Shown here piece after piece: positions 53,862 through 62,783 of a stretch of DNA of 64,000 nucleotides. Position numbers and translations under genes: made by a program. Positions within the stretch are counted from its first letter, which is position 1. Every line of letters starts with the position of its first letter. The notes under the pieces were generated by a model, which did no database searches, was not told the DNA's origin, and saw nothing but the letters and a program-made list of their open reading frames with translations. The DNA is from Sphingobacteriia bacterium RIFOXYC2_FULL_35_18 (GTDB lineage Bacteria; Bacteroidota; Bacteroidia; Chitinophagales; Chitinophagaceae), in the NCBI GenBank assembly GCA_001829005.1, contig MIAG01000002.1:502837-566836 (forward strand), given 5' to 3'.

Positions 53862-55093
53862 AGTGTTGGGTTTGAATTTTTATTACTAAAAGTCTTTAGG
53901 ATCAGCGTATTCATCTCAGCATGGAGACGGATATCCGTCATTTTGGAATACAACTGAGTGGTCCTGATATTTTTATGGCCAAGGATTGTTTTTACTACTT
54001 CTAGGCTTATTCCATTTTCAAGGGTAACAGTGCAGGCCATTGTGTGCCTAGCGATGTGAACTGTGAGTGTTTTATTTATATCGCAAAGAGTTGCAAGCTC
54101 CTTTAAGTACTCGTTAAATTTTTGATTACTGTTTACAGGTAAAAGCCTTTTTAATTTATCTGCTTTAGTAAATGGGATATACTTCTTCAATATGGCCTCA
54201 GCAACTGGAAGTAAGGGTATACGACAATTAGATTTAGTCTTTGTTCTTGGTATTATGATAACTCGCAATTCATCCTTACCGTCACCATTTATATGATCTC
54301 GATTCAATTTTGCTACATCTGCATATGATAGACCAGTATAACAGCAAAAAACGAAAACATCCCTTATCACTTCAAGCCTACTATTTAAAGAGCCTTTTTC
54401 AATCAATCTTCTTAATTCGTCTTTTGTTAAGCAGTTTCTATTCACTTCAGCTACTGAACATTTAAATGCATCAAATGGGTGCTTTTCAATGTAATCAAGC
54501 TGAACTGCTAACCTGACTATCTTTTTGAGGTTTTTTATGTGTTTGATTGCCGAATTATGGGCCAGCTTTTGCGTTGACTTTAAAAATGTTTCGAAATCGA
54601 GGATAAACCCGTACTTCAATTCTCTTATCTGCAAATCATCTACCAAATATTTAGATTGAATAAACTGTTCCAACTTCATTTTAGTTAGTTCGTACTTCCG
54701 CAGCGTAGCAATACTGAAATCATTACCAATCCTTGCTTTAACATCAGTATTATGCTTAAAAAAAAGAGACAGTAGAGTCATATTGTTATTACCACCGCTG
54801 ATTCTCATTTTAAGCACTTGGGCCGTAATAACTTGACCTGTTAAACGGAGGTCAGCTCCTATTTGAACTATATTATTCTCGTGACTAATGATAGCAGCAT
54901 TGATTAGTGCAGCGTTTGGATTACGTGGCTTCACTCTTTTTCTCACTGCATCCCAATCATCCTTTGTTACGCTGTACTTTAAAGAGATTTCAGTAATAGA
55001 TGAGCCTACTTTAATTCTGATATGAAGTGGGCAAGTTCCGTCTGCTTTTATCTTTTTGGCCTTCAGTATTGGGCAATAGTTTATCTGTTCCAT
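53852..55093 (-). CDS. int: Tyrosine recombinase (IntDOT-like integrase)
   Basis: 413 residues from ATG 55093 (MEQINYCPIL), where the family's N-terminal arm-binding domain begins; the frame is open for 26 more codons of poor sequence. A core-binding (SAM-like) domain spans about residues 105-205, and the catalytic domain about 215-400. Catalytic residues are His346 and Arg349 (HIARH), His373 (LGHKN) and nucleophile Tyr382 (LYSK), with the Lys region RTKTKS. The position of the first catalytic Arg is Ser256 (TGLSYADV), as known for IntDOT. It lies at the tRNA end of the element and presumably recombines the 15-bp att repeats. Confidence 0.93.
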   Translation of the reverse strand: MEQINYCPILKAKKIKADGTCPLHIRIKVGSSITEISLKYSVTKDDWDAVRKRVKPRNPNAALINAAIISHENNIVQIGADLRLTGQVITAQVLKMRISGGNNNMTLLSLFFKHNTDVKARIGNDFSIATLRKYELTKMKLEQFIQSKYLVDDLQIRELKYGFILDFETFLKSTQKLAHNSAIKHIKNLKKIVRLAVQLDYIEKHPFDAFKCSVAEVNRNCLTKDELRRLIEKGSLNSRLEVIRDVFVFCCYTGLSYADVAKLNRDHINGDGKDELRVIIIPRTKTKSNCRIPLLPVAEAILKKYIPFTKADKLKRLLPVNSNQKFNEYLKELATLCDINKTLTVHIARHTMACTVTLENGISLEVVKTILGHKNIRTTQLYSKMTDIRLHAEMNTLILKTFSNKNSNPTLCK

Positions 55094-55362
55094 TTTGGAA
55101 TGTTTTTTTTGGGTGCTATAATTTGAGAATATGCAACCTTTCAATCGGTTGTCGTTACTGTTCTGAGTCAAAACTTAGAACATAAATAATTGGATTTTAT
55201 CTCCCCTCAACGCATCTTCTTATTCTTACTTCGAGTGGGATTCTCCTTTTACTTAATTTATCGAAATGTGCCATTCTGTTACTTCCTCGGAAAATATAGT
55301 GGAATTAAAACGGACATTTGCATAAAAAATATAAAAAAACCAGTATTTGTGGAAAAGAAAAT

Positions 55363-55407
55363 ATAGGTCACTAAGAATAGAGAATGGGTCACTGAATAGG
55401 TCACTAA
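55363..55407 (+). repeat. Right set of integrase-arm-like repeats (GGTCAC type)
   Basis: ATAGGTCACTAA at 55363, ATGGGTCACTGA at 55384 and ATAGGTCACTAA at 55396, with spacings of 21 and 12 bases. Located between the integrase gene and the attachment site. The surrounding 55094-55509 has no gene. Confidence 0.65.
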
Positions 55408-55452
55408 AAAAATGCTGGAAGTATGGAAAATTTACGGAGGTCTAGTAAAACA

Positions 55453-55486
55453 AAAAGCCCGCAGACATTGACGTTTGCAGGCTTTT
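55453..55486 (-). terminator. Terminator supplied by the element to tRNA-Asp
   Basis: Imperfect stem AAAAGCCCGCAGAC / GTTTGCAGGCTTTT with T-runs, 24 bases past the tRNA 3' end. The element seems to replace the terminator that was displaced to the left junction. Confidence 0.6.
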
Positions 55487-55507
55487 CTTAATTTTACTTG
55501 TTCAGTG

Positions 55508-55522
55508 TGCGGACCGGACGGG
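55508..55522 (+). repeat. Right attachment site (tRNA-Asp 3' end)
   Basis: TGCGGACCGGACGGG, identical to 29865-29879. It covers the last part of the T-stem and acceptor stem of the tRNA. Confidence 0.9.
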
Positions 55523-55583
55523 ACTCGAACCCGCGACCTCCGCCGTGACAGGGCGGCATTCTAACCAACTGAACTACCGATCC
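55510..55583 (-). tRNA. tRNA-Asp (GTC anticodon)
   Basis: 74 nt with a full cloverleaf: acceptor GGATCGG / CCGGTCC, D-loop AGTTGGTTA, anticodon stem-loop GCCGCCCTGTCACGGCGG with GTC, and T-arm GCGGGTTCGAGTCCCG. CCA is not encoded. The element is inserted at its 3' end and leaves the gene intact. Confidence 0.97.
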
Positions 55584-55704
55584 GTTCCTTATTTCGACAG
55601 GTTATGTCGTTTTTGGGATTGCAAAGATAAGGGGAAAACACTTTTTGAAACAAATCTTTTCAAAAAAAAAAGCAATGCCTATTTTTACCGCCAAATCATA
55701 TAAT

Positions 55705-56685
55705 ATGCCTCAATACCCCAATAGACAATTTCTTGATTTTGAAACACCCATCAAAGAGTTATACGAACAAATTGATGCAACTAAAAAATTAGCTGAGAAG
55801 AATCCTAAGATAGATTATACCAATACACTTCAACAATTAGAAGAGTCTATTTTAGAAAAAAGAAAGGAAATCACCAGTAATTTAACCCCATGGCAAAGGG
55901 TTCAACTAAGCCGTCACCCAGATCGACCGTATACCTTAAAGTACATTGAAAAAATGTGTACCAATTTTGTGGAATTACATGGAGATAGAAATGTAAAGGA
56001 CGATAAGGCAATGGTAGGGGGATTTGCTCAATTAGATGGGGAAACGGTGATGATAATGGGTCAACAAAAAGGCGTGAATACCAAGATGCGCCAAATGCGA
56101 AATTTTGGTATGGCCAATCCCGAGGGTTATCGAAAAGCACTTAGGCTAATGAAATTGGCCGAAAAATTTAATAAGCCTGTCATTGCATTAATTGACACCC
56201 CAGGTGCTTTCCCTGGCCTTGAAGCTGAAGAAAGGGGTCAAGGAGAAGCCATTGCAAGAAATATTTATGAAATGATGCGCTTAAAAGTTCCAATAGTGAT
56301 TGTCATTATTGGAGAAGGAGCCAGTGGTGGAGCTTTAGGAATTGGTGTGGGAGATAAAACCCTGATGATGGAGAATACTTGGTATACGGTCATTTCTCCT
56401 GAAAGTTGTAGCTCCATTTTATGGAGAAGTTGGGATAAGAAAGAAGTAGCAGCAGAACAACTTAAGCTTACTGCCAATGATATGAAAGGATTTGGTTTAG
56501 TTGATGAAATAGTACCCGAACCATTGGGAGGCGCACATTGGGATTATCAAGAAGCTGCAACTATTTTAAAAGGTTGCATTCAAAAAGCATTATCAGAATT
56601 TAAAACAAAAGAACCGGCTGATAGAGTAAACGAGCGAATCAACAAGTATTGTAAAATGGGATTCTGGGAAGAATCTACTATCTAA
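55705..56685 (+). CDS. accA: Acetyl-CoA carboxylase carboxyltransferase subunit alpha
   Basis: Alpha subunit of the carboxyltransferase that makes malonyl-CoA for fatty acid synthesis. Family features: the N-terminal helix [32 protein letters not shown], the crotonase-fold core [25 protein letters not shown], and [34 protein letters not shown]. 326 residues with the start at 55705; an earlier ATG at 55675 is possible and two more residues blocks would be added. It is followed 7 bases later by dapA. Confidence 0.95.
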   Translation: MPQYPNRQFLDFETPIKELYEQIDATKKLAEKNPKIDYTNTLQQLEESILEKRKEITSNLTPWQRVQLSRHPDRPYTLKYIEKMCTNFVELHGDRNVKDDKAMVGGFAQLDGETVMIMGQQKGVNTKMRQMRNFGMANPEGYRKALRLMKLAEKFNKPVIALIDTPGAFPGLEAEERGQGEAIARNIYEMMRLKVPIVIVIIGEGASGGALGIGVGDKTLMMENTWYTVISPESCSSILWRSWDKKEVAAEQLKLTANDMKGFGLVDEIVPEPLGGAHWDYQEAATILKGCIQKALSEFKTKEPADRVNERINKYCKMGFWEESTI

Positions 56686-56692
56686 TAGAACT

Positions 56693-57580
56693 ATGAAAAT
56701 TCAAGAGCAGCTAAGGGGTACAGGTGTAGCAGTAATCACCCCCTTCACCAATGATAATAAAATAGATTTCCCTGCACTAGGCAAGGTTATTGAGCATTTA
56801 ATTGTTAATAAAGTAGAATACCTTGTACTATTGGGTACTACAGGTGAAACACCCGTATTATCTAACACAGAAAAAATAGCCATTTTAAACTATTCATATG
56901 ATTTGGTGAAGGACCGTGTTCCAATTGTTGTAGGTATTGGGGGCAATGATACAGCAGACTTAATTGATGATTTAACTCATTTTCCTTTAGAAAAAGCAAC
57001 CGCTATTTTAAGCGCTTCACCCTACTATAATAAACCCTCACAAGAAGGTATATTTCAACATTATAAAATGGTAGCTGCTGCTTCTCCCCTTCCCATTATT
57101 TTATACAATGTACCTGGAAGAACTGGCAGAAATATGAGCGCATCAACTACGCTTAGAATTGCCAATGAAATAACCAATATCATTGGAATTAAAGAAGCTA
57201 GTGGAGATATGCAACAATGCATGCAAATTTTAAAAGACCGTCCCAATGACTTCCTAGTACTAAGTGGTGATGATGCATTGGCATTACCTCAAATGGCATG
57301 TGGTATGGAAGGGGTAATTAGCGTTGCAGCAAATGCCTTCCCACTTGAATTTGGTGATATGGTTAGAGCTTGCTTGAATAATGACTATGCTAAGGCCAGA
57401 TCCATAAATAATCATTTAATGACCCCTTATGATTTAATGTTTGTTGAAAACAACCCAGCAGGTGTAAAAGCATTTATGGCCATTCAGGGGCTAATCAGTA
57501 ATCAGCTTCGTATGCCCAATGTTCCACTCAGCGAAGGCGTTTTTAATCAAATTAATCATTGGATTAAGCAGCAGGGTTAA
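56693..57580 (+). CDS. dapA: 4-hydroxy-tetrahydrodipicolinate synthase
   Basis: Aldolase-type enzyme that condenses pyruvate with aspartate semialdehyde in lysine and meso-diaminopimelate synthesis, hence also peptidoglycan. TIM barrel with the TTGETP loop, catalytic Tyr in LYNVPGRTGRN and the Schiff-base Lys in GIKEASGD. 295 residues. Probably co-transcribed with accA (7-base gap). Confidence 0.96.
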   Translation: MKIQEQLRGTGVAVITPFTNDNKIDFPALGKVIEHLIVNKVEYLVLLGTTGETPVLSNTEKIAILNYSYDLVKDRVPIVVGIGGNDTADLIDDLTHFPLEKATAILSASPYYNKPSQEGIFQHYKMVAAASPLPIILYNVPGRTGRNMSASTTLRIANEITNIIGIKEASGDMQQCMQILKDRPNDFLVLSGDDALALPQMACGMEGVISVAANAFPLEFGDMVRACLNNDYAKARSINNHLMTPYDLMFVENNPAGVKAFMAIQGLISNQLRMPNVPLSEGVFNQINHWIKQQG

Positions 57581-57626
57581 GTCAATTCATGCAATTTGAT
57601 TACATTGGGTTATTCAATTCATTGTT

Positions 57627-58793
57627 ATGTTCAAATTGGCATTTAAAATTGCATCCATACTTCTTATAATAGCTGTACTTATTTTTTTTATCTATGTCCC
57701 CACATATATAGATAAATCTATGAATAAGGTTCAGCTAAAAATTGCCAATCCCCAAAAAGTTGAATGGTATGATTCCATTCCTTTTATTGCAGATTTACAT
57801 TGTGATCAATTATTATGGGATCGTGATGTCTTAACCGAGCACGAATATGGGCATGTAGATGTACCCCGAATGCAAAAAGCCAATATGGCTTTACAAGTAT
57901 TTAGTATTGTTACCAAAACTCCACGAGGTATTAATATTGAAAATAATACCGCAGAAACAGACAATATTACTTTATTGGGAATTGCACAACTACGACCTTT
58001 TAAAACTTGGTTTAATTTAACTGAAAGAGCATTAAACCAATGCAATGAATTTCATAATGCTGCCGAGAATTCCAAGGGGCAATTAAGATTGATCACAAAT
58101 AAAGCAGAACTCAATCAATATATTGAAGATAGAGCCAAAAACAAATTAATTACTGCAGGTATGTTGGGGATTGAAGGAGCACATGCTTTGAGTAACGACT
58201 TAAATAATTTAGCTAAACTGTATACAGCAGGAGTTAGATACATCGGAATAACTCATTTTTTTGACAATGAATGGGCTGGTTCAGCACATGGGGTAAACAA
58301 ATCAGGTTTAACCAAAAAAGGAATTTCACTAATCAAAAAAATGAATGAGCTAAAAATAACTGTAGATCTTGCCCATGTTTCACCAACGGCAATTGATGAT
58401 ATTTTCAAATTATCGAACAGCCCTGTAATCATTTCCCATACTGGTGTTCAAGGGGTTTGTAACAATAGAAGGAACCTCTCAGACAAACATCTAGAGGAAA
58501 TAGGTAAAAGAAATGGATTAGTCGGAATTGGATTATGGGAAACCGCTGTTTGTGGAACTAATGCAGAAGCAACTGCAAAGAGCATCAGATATGTTGCAGA
58601 TAAAATTGGAGTAACCAAAGTTGCACTAGGTTCAGATTTTGATGGAGCCATAGGCACCCATTTTGATGTCACAGGATTACCGCTAATAGTGAATGCCTTA
58701 CAGAAGGAGCATTTTACTAGAGCAGAGATAGAACTTATATTAGGCGGGAATATTCGGAATTTTTTCTTAGAAAATTTACCTGAGGGCAATTAG
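57627..58793 (+). CDS. Membrane-anchored dipeptidase (peptidase M19 family)
   Basis: Zinc peptidase of the renal dipeptidase family. Residues 4-26 are an N-terminal membrane anchor. Metal and active-site motifs are in order: ADLHCDQLL (HxD), GIEGAHAL (bridging Glu), ITHFFDNEWAGS, DLAHVSP, ISHTG and LGSDFDGAIG. 388 residues. Such enzymes cleave dipeptides in the periplasm. It follows dapA by 46 bases and overlaps the convergent response regulator stop by 4 bases. Confidence 0.9.
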   Translation: MFKLAFKIASILLIIAVLIFFIYVPTYIDKSMNKVQLKIANPQKVEWYDSIPFIADLHCDQLLWDRDVLTEHEYGHVDVPRMQKANMALQVFSIVTKTPRGINIENNTAETDNITLLGIAQLRPFKTWFNLTERALNQCNEFHNAAENSKGQLRLITNKAELNQYIEDRAKNKLITAGMLGIEGAHALSNDLNNLAKLYTAGVRYIGITHFFDNEWAGSAHGVNKSGLTKKGISLIKKMNELKITVDLAHVSPTAIDDIFKLSNSPVIISHTGVQGVCNNRRNLSDKHLEEIGKRNGLVGIGLWETAVCGTNAEATAKSIRYVADKIGVTKVALGSDFDGAIGTHFDVTGLPLIVNALQKEHFTRAEIELILGGNIRNFFLENLPEGN

Positions 58794-59212
58794 AAAAATT
58801 TTTGCACGAACTCGTTCTCTTTCAATTCCGCCAAATTTTCTACACTAAGTGGTTTACTTACAAATTGAGCTACAACTGGAAATTTTTTGGCTCTTGAAAA
58901 ATCTTCAGGGTCAATAGTTGAAGAAAGAATAATTATTTTAGTATTTGGCAGCTTATCGGCAAATAAAGGTATATAAGCTTCTAAAAACTCCCACCCATTC
59001 ATCACAGGCATATTAATATCTAACAAAATTAATGAAGGCGCATCATCTACAGGCTGGGAACTGGTAGCAAAAAGATCCTTAAAATAGTCAAGGGCATCAC
59101 TTCCATCAACTGCAGTAACTACATCGTTAGTAAACCCGGTCCTTTTCAAAAGTAGTTTTGAAATAGTGAGCGAAATACTATCATCATCTACACAAAGGAT
59201 TTTATTAATCAT
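58790..59212 (-). CDS. Single-domain response regulator
   Basis: 140 residues that are entirely a receiver domain: acidic pocket Asp9-Asp11, phospho-acceptor Asp65 (LLLDINMP), Ser/Thr at SST (about 97-99) and Lys120 (VSKPL). No output domain, so it probably works in a phosphorelay or by protein contact. No kinase gene is adjacent. Confidence 0.9.
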   Translation of the reverse strand: MINKILCVDDDSISLTISKLLLKRTGFTNDVVTAVDGSDALDYFKDLFATSSQPVDDAPSLILLDINMPVMNGWEFLEAYIPLFADKLPNTKIIILSSTIDPEDFSRAKKFPVVAQFVSKPLSVENLAELKENEFVQKFF

Positions 59213-59288
59213 TTAGCTAAAGTTCTGCTTTTACAAATGGTGTACTAATTGTTACTATTGAAGATACATCAAAAAAAATAAACACAAA

Positions 59289-60455
59289 CTATTTTCGTTT
59301 TGCTTTTTCCCATAAAACAGACTGTTCTCCAAAAAAATAACGAACAAATCCAGCAATAACTGCATAATTCATTAAACAAAAATAATAGGGAATAAAAAAT
59401 ATTTTCACTTTAAGTTGCTTTTGTTCCATTACCCAACCCAACAAAGCTGCACTATAAAAAACCAGCTGTCCTAATAGCATCAAGCCATAAATATTTGGAA
59501 ATCCCAGATTGGTAACTAGAACTATATTAAAAATGAAAGCTAGAATCATTAAATATGGGGTAACCACCCATCTTAAAATACGATGGCTAATATATTCAAA
59601 GCTTAAAACTGGCTGTTTGAAAGGTAAAAGTAAGGCCCTTAAACGAATGGTAGATTGAACTCCGCCAGCTGCTATTCTAATTTTCCGTTTTAGCTCCTCT
59701 CCTGTGTTTGCAGAAGCAAGTTCCGTTGCATAAGCTTCAGGTTCGTAAACTATTTTATATCCTTTCAATGCAATATTCATTGATATCATAAAATCGTCTA
59801 AAATAGTATCTGGCTCCACTGGTTCGTACAAATTTGTTCTGATACTAAATAATTCACCTGCCGCTCCAACAACTGAATATAATTCTGAATCCCATTTTTT
59901 TAATTTTGATTCATATTTCCAATAAAAACCTTCGCCCGCTGTTGCATCTGCACTATCGGCAATTTGAACTCTTTTTTCACCAGCGATTGCTCCAACTTTT
60001 TCATCTTGGTAATGTCTACACATCAGTAAAATGGCGTCTTTATTCAACATTGTATTTGCATCGGTAAAAACAACAATTTCGGTATCTACTTTACCCATAG
60101 CACGATGTACTGCAGCAATTTTACCACTTCTTCCTGGTTCATGCATGCCTAGAATTTGAGGATATTTTGCAATGATTGAAGGTGTTTCATCTGTAGAACC
60201 ATCGGTAATGAAAATAAAATGAATTTTGTTTGAAGGATAATTTAAAGCCAATGTATTGACTATTTTTTCTTCAATACAATACGCTTCATTATAAGCTGCA
60301 ACTACTACTGTAACAGAAGGGGTATATCCTGTGTCGGGAATTCCTTTTTTACCCACTAACAAGCCTTTTATTTTTAAAAGCATAAATAAGAGCAACCCAT
60401 AACCCAAATAGGTATATAAGATCACTGCGATTGAAATCCAAAAAAATATTTCCAT
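59289..60455 (-). CDS. Membrane-associated glycosyltransferase family 2
   Basis: 388 residues. An N-terminal membrane helix (4-24), a GT-A domain (about 45-290) with VVVAAYNEAYCIEEKI, the FTDANT metal motif and GAAGELFSIR, and several C-terminal membrane helices (about 295-375). It belongs to processive or membrane GT2 enzymes that add sugars in surface-polysaccharide synthesis. It lies 8 bases from the next glycosyltransferase gene on the same strand. Confidence 0.85.
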   Translation of the reverse strand: MEIFFWISIAVILYTYLGYGLLLFMLLKIKGLLVGKKGIPDTGYTPSVTVVVAAYNEAYCIEEKIVNTLALNYPSNKIHFIFITDGSTDETPSIIAKYPQILGMHEPGRSGKIAAVHRAMGKVDTEIVVFTDANTMLNKDAILLMCRHYQDEKVGAIAGEKRVQIADSADATAGEGFYWKYESKLKKWDSELYSVVGAAGELFSIRTNLYEPVEPDTILDDFMISMNIALKGYKIVYEPEAYATELASANTGEELKRKIRIAAGGVQSTIRLRALLLPFKQPVLSFEYISHRILRWVVTPYLMILAFIFNIVLVTNLGFPNIYGLMLLGQLVFYSAALLGWVMEQKQLKVKIFFIPYYFCLMNYAVIAGFVRYFFGEQSVLWEKAKRK

Positions 60456-60463
60456 AAAATTAT

Positions 60464-61375
60464 TTAAGGCTTGTATCCTAAATGACTACTGTTGATTCCA
60501 TTCGACAAGTTCCACCATATGGCTCGAAATAGTTGCTTGATAAAAGGGTAATTTTTCTCTTTTATATAGCTGATTATATTCCTAGGTGTAACTACCAATA
60601 AGAAATAAATATAAAAGAAAATTGCTTTTACTAATGGCGCATTTCTTCGTATAAAAAGGATTCGATTCCGATTCATATAATACTCCTTAAGTGCACTTTT
60701 TTTACCCACAGAAACCGATTCTTTATGAAATATGGTTGCTTTCATATTCACCCAAACTTCAAATCCATTGTGCCGAATTCTATCTGCCCAATCCAATTCT
60801 TCATAATATAAAAAAAAGTTCTCCGCCATTGGACCCGCTTTTTCAATTGCTGTTTTGGTAACCATCATGGCAGCGCCATGAGCAAATCCTGTTGGCCCAA
60901 CTAATTGATCATATTGTCCCTGGTCTGTTTCAAATTGTCCAATGCAACTATTTCTAGCTGTTAAATAATTCATTGGGGTGTATCCAGCATATTGTAGCAT
61001 TGTAGGTTGATCATAGTATAACAATTTGGGAGATATTACCCCAATAGAAGGATGGCTATCTAATGTATTAACCAAAATATCAACAAGACCTTCTGTAAAC
61101 TCAGTATCGTTGTTTACAAAGAATAAATAATCGCCAGTAGCAACAGACAACCCAAGGTTATTACCACCAGCAAAACCTAGATTTGTTGCTGAACGTATAA
61201 AAATTGCTTCTGGATACTTGATTTTCCATTGAGGAACAGGATCTTCTTTACTCCCATTGTCAACTACTATTATTTCAATATTAGTATAACTGTTTTTGTC
61301 TCTAATTGAATTGAGCAATTCATCAGTTACATAGCTATGATTAAAGTTGACGGTGATGATAGAAACTCGTTTCAT
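60464..61375 (-). CDS. Glycosyltransferase family 2 (rhamnosyltransferase-like)
   Basis: 303 residues. GT-A fold with VSIITVNFNHSYVTDELL, VVDNGSKEDP, NLGFAGGNNLGL and the VNNDTEF motif, like WbbL-type rhamnosyltransferases; the acceptor motif YYEELDWADRIR is also typical. The last 50 residues are hydrophobic and basic. Sugar specificity cannot be told. Upstream partner of the GT2 gene at 59289. Confidence 0.87.
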   Translation of the reverse strand: MKRVSIITVNFNHSYVTDELLNSIRDKNSYTNIEIIVVDNGSKEDPVPQWKIKYPEAIFIRSATNLGFAGGNNLGLSVATGDYLFFVNNDTEFTEGLVDILVNTLDSHPSIGVISPKLLYYDQPTMLQYAGYTPMNYLTARNSCIGQFETDQGQYDQLVGPTGFAHGAAMMVTKTAIEKAGPMAENFFLYYEELDWADRIRHNGFEVWVNMKATIFHKESVSVGKKSALKEYYMNRNRILFIRRNAPLVKAIFFYIYFLLVVTPRNIISYIKEKNYPFIKQLFRAIWWNLSNGINSSHLGYKP

Positions 61376-61442
61376 TTATCTAAAACTAATATTAGTAACG
61401 TAAATTATCTAAATTAGCGGAGAATGTGAAATATTAGGTAAA

Positions 61443-61937
61443 ATGGCCACAGACAACAGTCAGGTTTTAAAAATAGAAAGAGTATTTGCTGAACTATTAG
61501 AAGAGTTAGAAAAGCAACCCGTGAGCAAGCAAAAGGCCATGGAAATGCAACATTTATTCTTACATACTATGGAAAAAACTTATAAAGTGAGTAGTACAAG
61601 CACATACCATGAAGATGATGCGAGAGGTAACGAAGAAATGGTATTAGACATGGACAAGTTATTAAGACAACATCGTTCTTTTAGCGTAAAAAACTTACCA
61701 GACAAAGCCATCAATTGGGCAGCAGGATTGGCCTATTCAGGAGTAGGCCTCTTATTTATCACCATCGGTTTTTTAATGATTGTCACTCCTACGTCTGCAG
61801 AATTTGAAATAGCAACACTCTTTTACTTTAATGAAAACGATGGATTCACCGTTTTGGATGCCTTTGCTTTAGTGGTGATTTTTATTGGGATTTTCTTTTT
61901 TATAAAAGCTTTTGTTGCACAAGACAAAAAAGAATAA
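61443..61937 (+). CDS. Two-helix membrane protein of unknown function (164 aa)
   Basis: N-terminal 85 residues are charged and helical (VFAELLEELEKQPVSKQ, MDKLLRQHRSFS). Two membrane helices follow (about 90-112 and 138-158), separated by an acidic aromatic loop (EIATLFYFNENDGF). No family recognised. It is oriented against the surrounding glycosyltransferase genes, between two of them, with a divergent 67-base gap on its left. Confidence 0.75.
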   Translation: MATDNSQVLKIERVFAELLEELEKQPVSKQKAMEMQHLFLHTMEKTYKVSSTSTYHEDDARGNEEMVLDMDKLLRQHRSFSVKNLPDKAINWAAGLAYSGVGLLFITIGFLMIVTPTSAEFEIATLFYFNENDGFTVLDAFALVVIFIGIFFFIKAFVAQDKKE

Positions 61938-61943
61938 ATGCTA

Positions 61944-62780
61944 TTAAAGTGCCTTGTCTATCATATCAAGCACTTCATCGTTTGCAGCAAATTTTCTAGC
62001 AAAGAATTTACCCGATTGTATAATCGAATTAAAATCTTCTTTATTTAGCATCTTTGGATTTTTGTTTCCTTCTGACCAATCTATATATCTTAAGTTGTTC
62101 CCTACAATATCATTCTTAAAGGAAGAATTATATAATAGTGTTTGAAAAATAAGCTCATCTGGCGCCCATGTGTATTGGAAAAACTTAACAAGACTAGGAG
62201 AAGTTTCTAAACGTTTAATAAGAAAAACAACATGTTTTAGTGTAATAGTGAACCATTGTGAGCGACCAACAGGAATAAGGCCTTCAGGCATTTTTCTATT
62301 TGGCAGAATGAAATTAACTAAATTCTGGATTTTGAATTTCCCAGGAAAATTCCAATGATTAAAATGATATTCTTTAACCCTAGAAATAGCTTCTGTCCAT
62401 TCTGTTTCAACATCTAGACAATGCATAAAAGCTTTACCTGGATTTTCATTTAAAAAAGAATGGAATTCCTTTAAAGGTTTAATAGGATAATCTTGGGCAC
62501 TAAGTAAGTTTACGTATTCAATATTCAATCCAGATGCCGCTATTTCTTTAAACCCATTAACAGTTGCTTCCACCATACTATAAGTAGCCCATTGTATATC
62601 TACTCTTTTCTGAATGAAATACACATTTGAATTATTAGCTAATGCTAATTCGAAATCTTGAATATTCGATTTTAAATCTACATGAATAAAGAAAACACTT
62701 TCTTGATAGGACAGCCTATTAACCAACCGACTTAATTGGTCGGGATTATTATGAACTAATATAAAATGGGCTACCATCAT
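61944..62780 (-). CDS. Core-2/I-branching-type glycosyltransferase (GT14-like)
   Basis: 278 residues. The start MMVAHFILVHNNPDQL, then FFIHVDLKSN and LLSAQDYPIKPL match bacterial beta-1,6-N-acetylglucosaminyltransferase (GT14) enzymes. Later motifs include GRSQWFTITL and WAPDELIFQTLL. Cytoplasmic or membrane-peripheral, probably adding a branch sugar to a surface glycan. Only 3 bases separate it from the flippase upstream, so they are co-transcribed. Confidence 0.87.
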   Translation of the reverse strand: MMVAHFILVHNNPDQLSRLVNRLSYQESVFFIHVDLKSNIQDFELALANNSNVYFIQKRVDIQWATYSMVEATVNGFKEIAASGLNIEYVNLLSAQDYPIKPLKEFHSFLNENPGKAFMHCLDVETEWTEAISRVKEYHFNHWNFPGKFKIQNLVNFILPNRKMPEGLIPVGRSQWFTITLKHVVFLIKRLETSPSLVKFFQYTWAPDELIFQTLLYNSSFKNDIVGNNLRYIDWSEGNKNPKMLNKEDFNSIIQSGKFFARKFAANDEVLDMIDKAL

Positions 62781-62783
62781 TCG

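Larger units (their letters stand above)
29865..55522. mobile_element. Integrated genetic element of about 25.7 kb in tRNA-Asp
   Basis: Bounded by a 15-bp direct repeat of the tRNA-Asp 3' end, with the intact tRNA on the right and the tyrosine integrase gene just inside that end. Housekeeping genes flank it on both sides. The contents are typical accessory genes: integrase and helix-turn-helix proteins, a DUF3987 ATPase with an iteron-like array, a Sak4-like ATPase, DUF3871, RadC-like proteins, a giant surface protein, and likely defence genes. No relaxase, coupling protein, type IV secretion, capsid or terminase gene was recognised, so it is either a mobilisable or satellite-type island or a reduced one. 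Confidence 0.9.

Noticed and set aside
29865..55522. Classification as a conjugative transposon or complete prophage
   Set aside because: No relaxase, VirB4/TraG-type, coupling, terminase, portal or capsid protein recognised among the ORFs.
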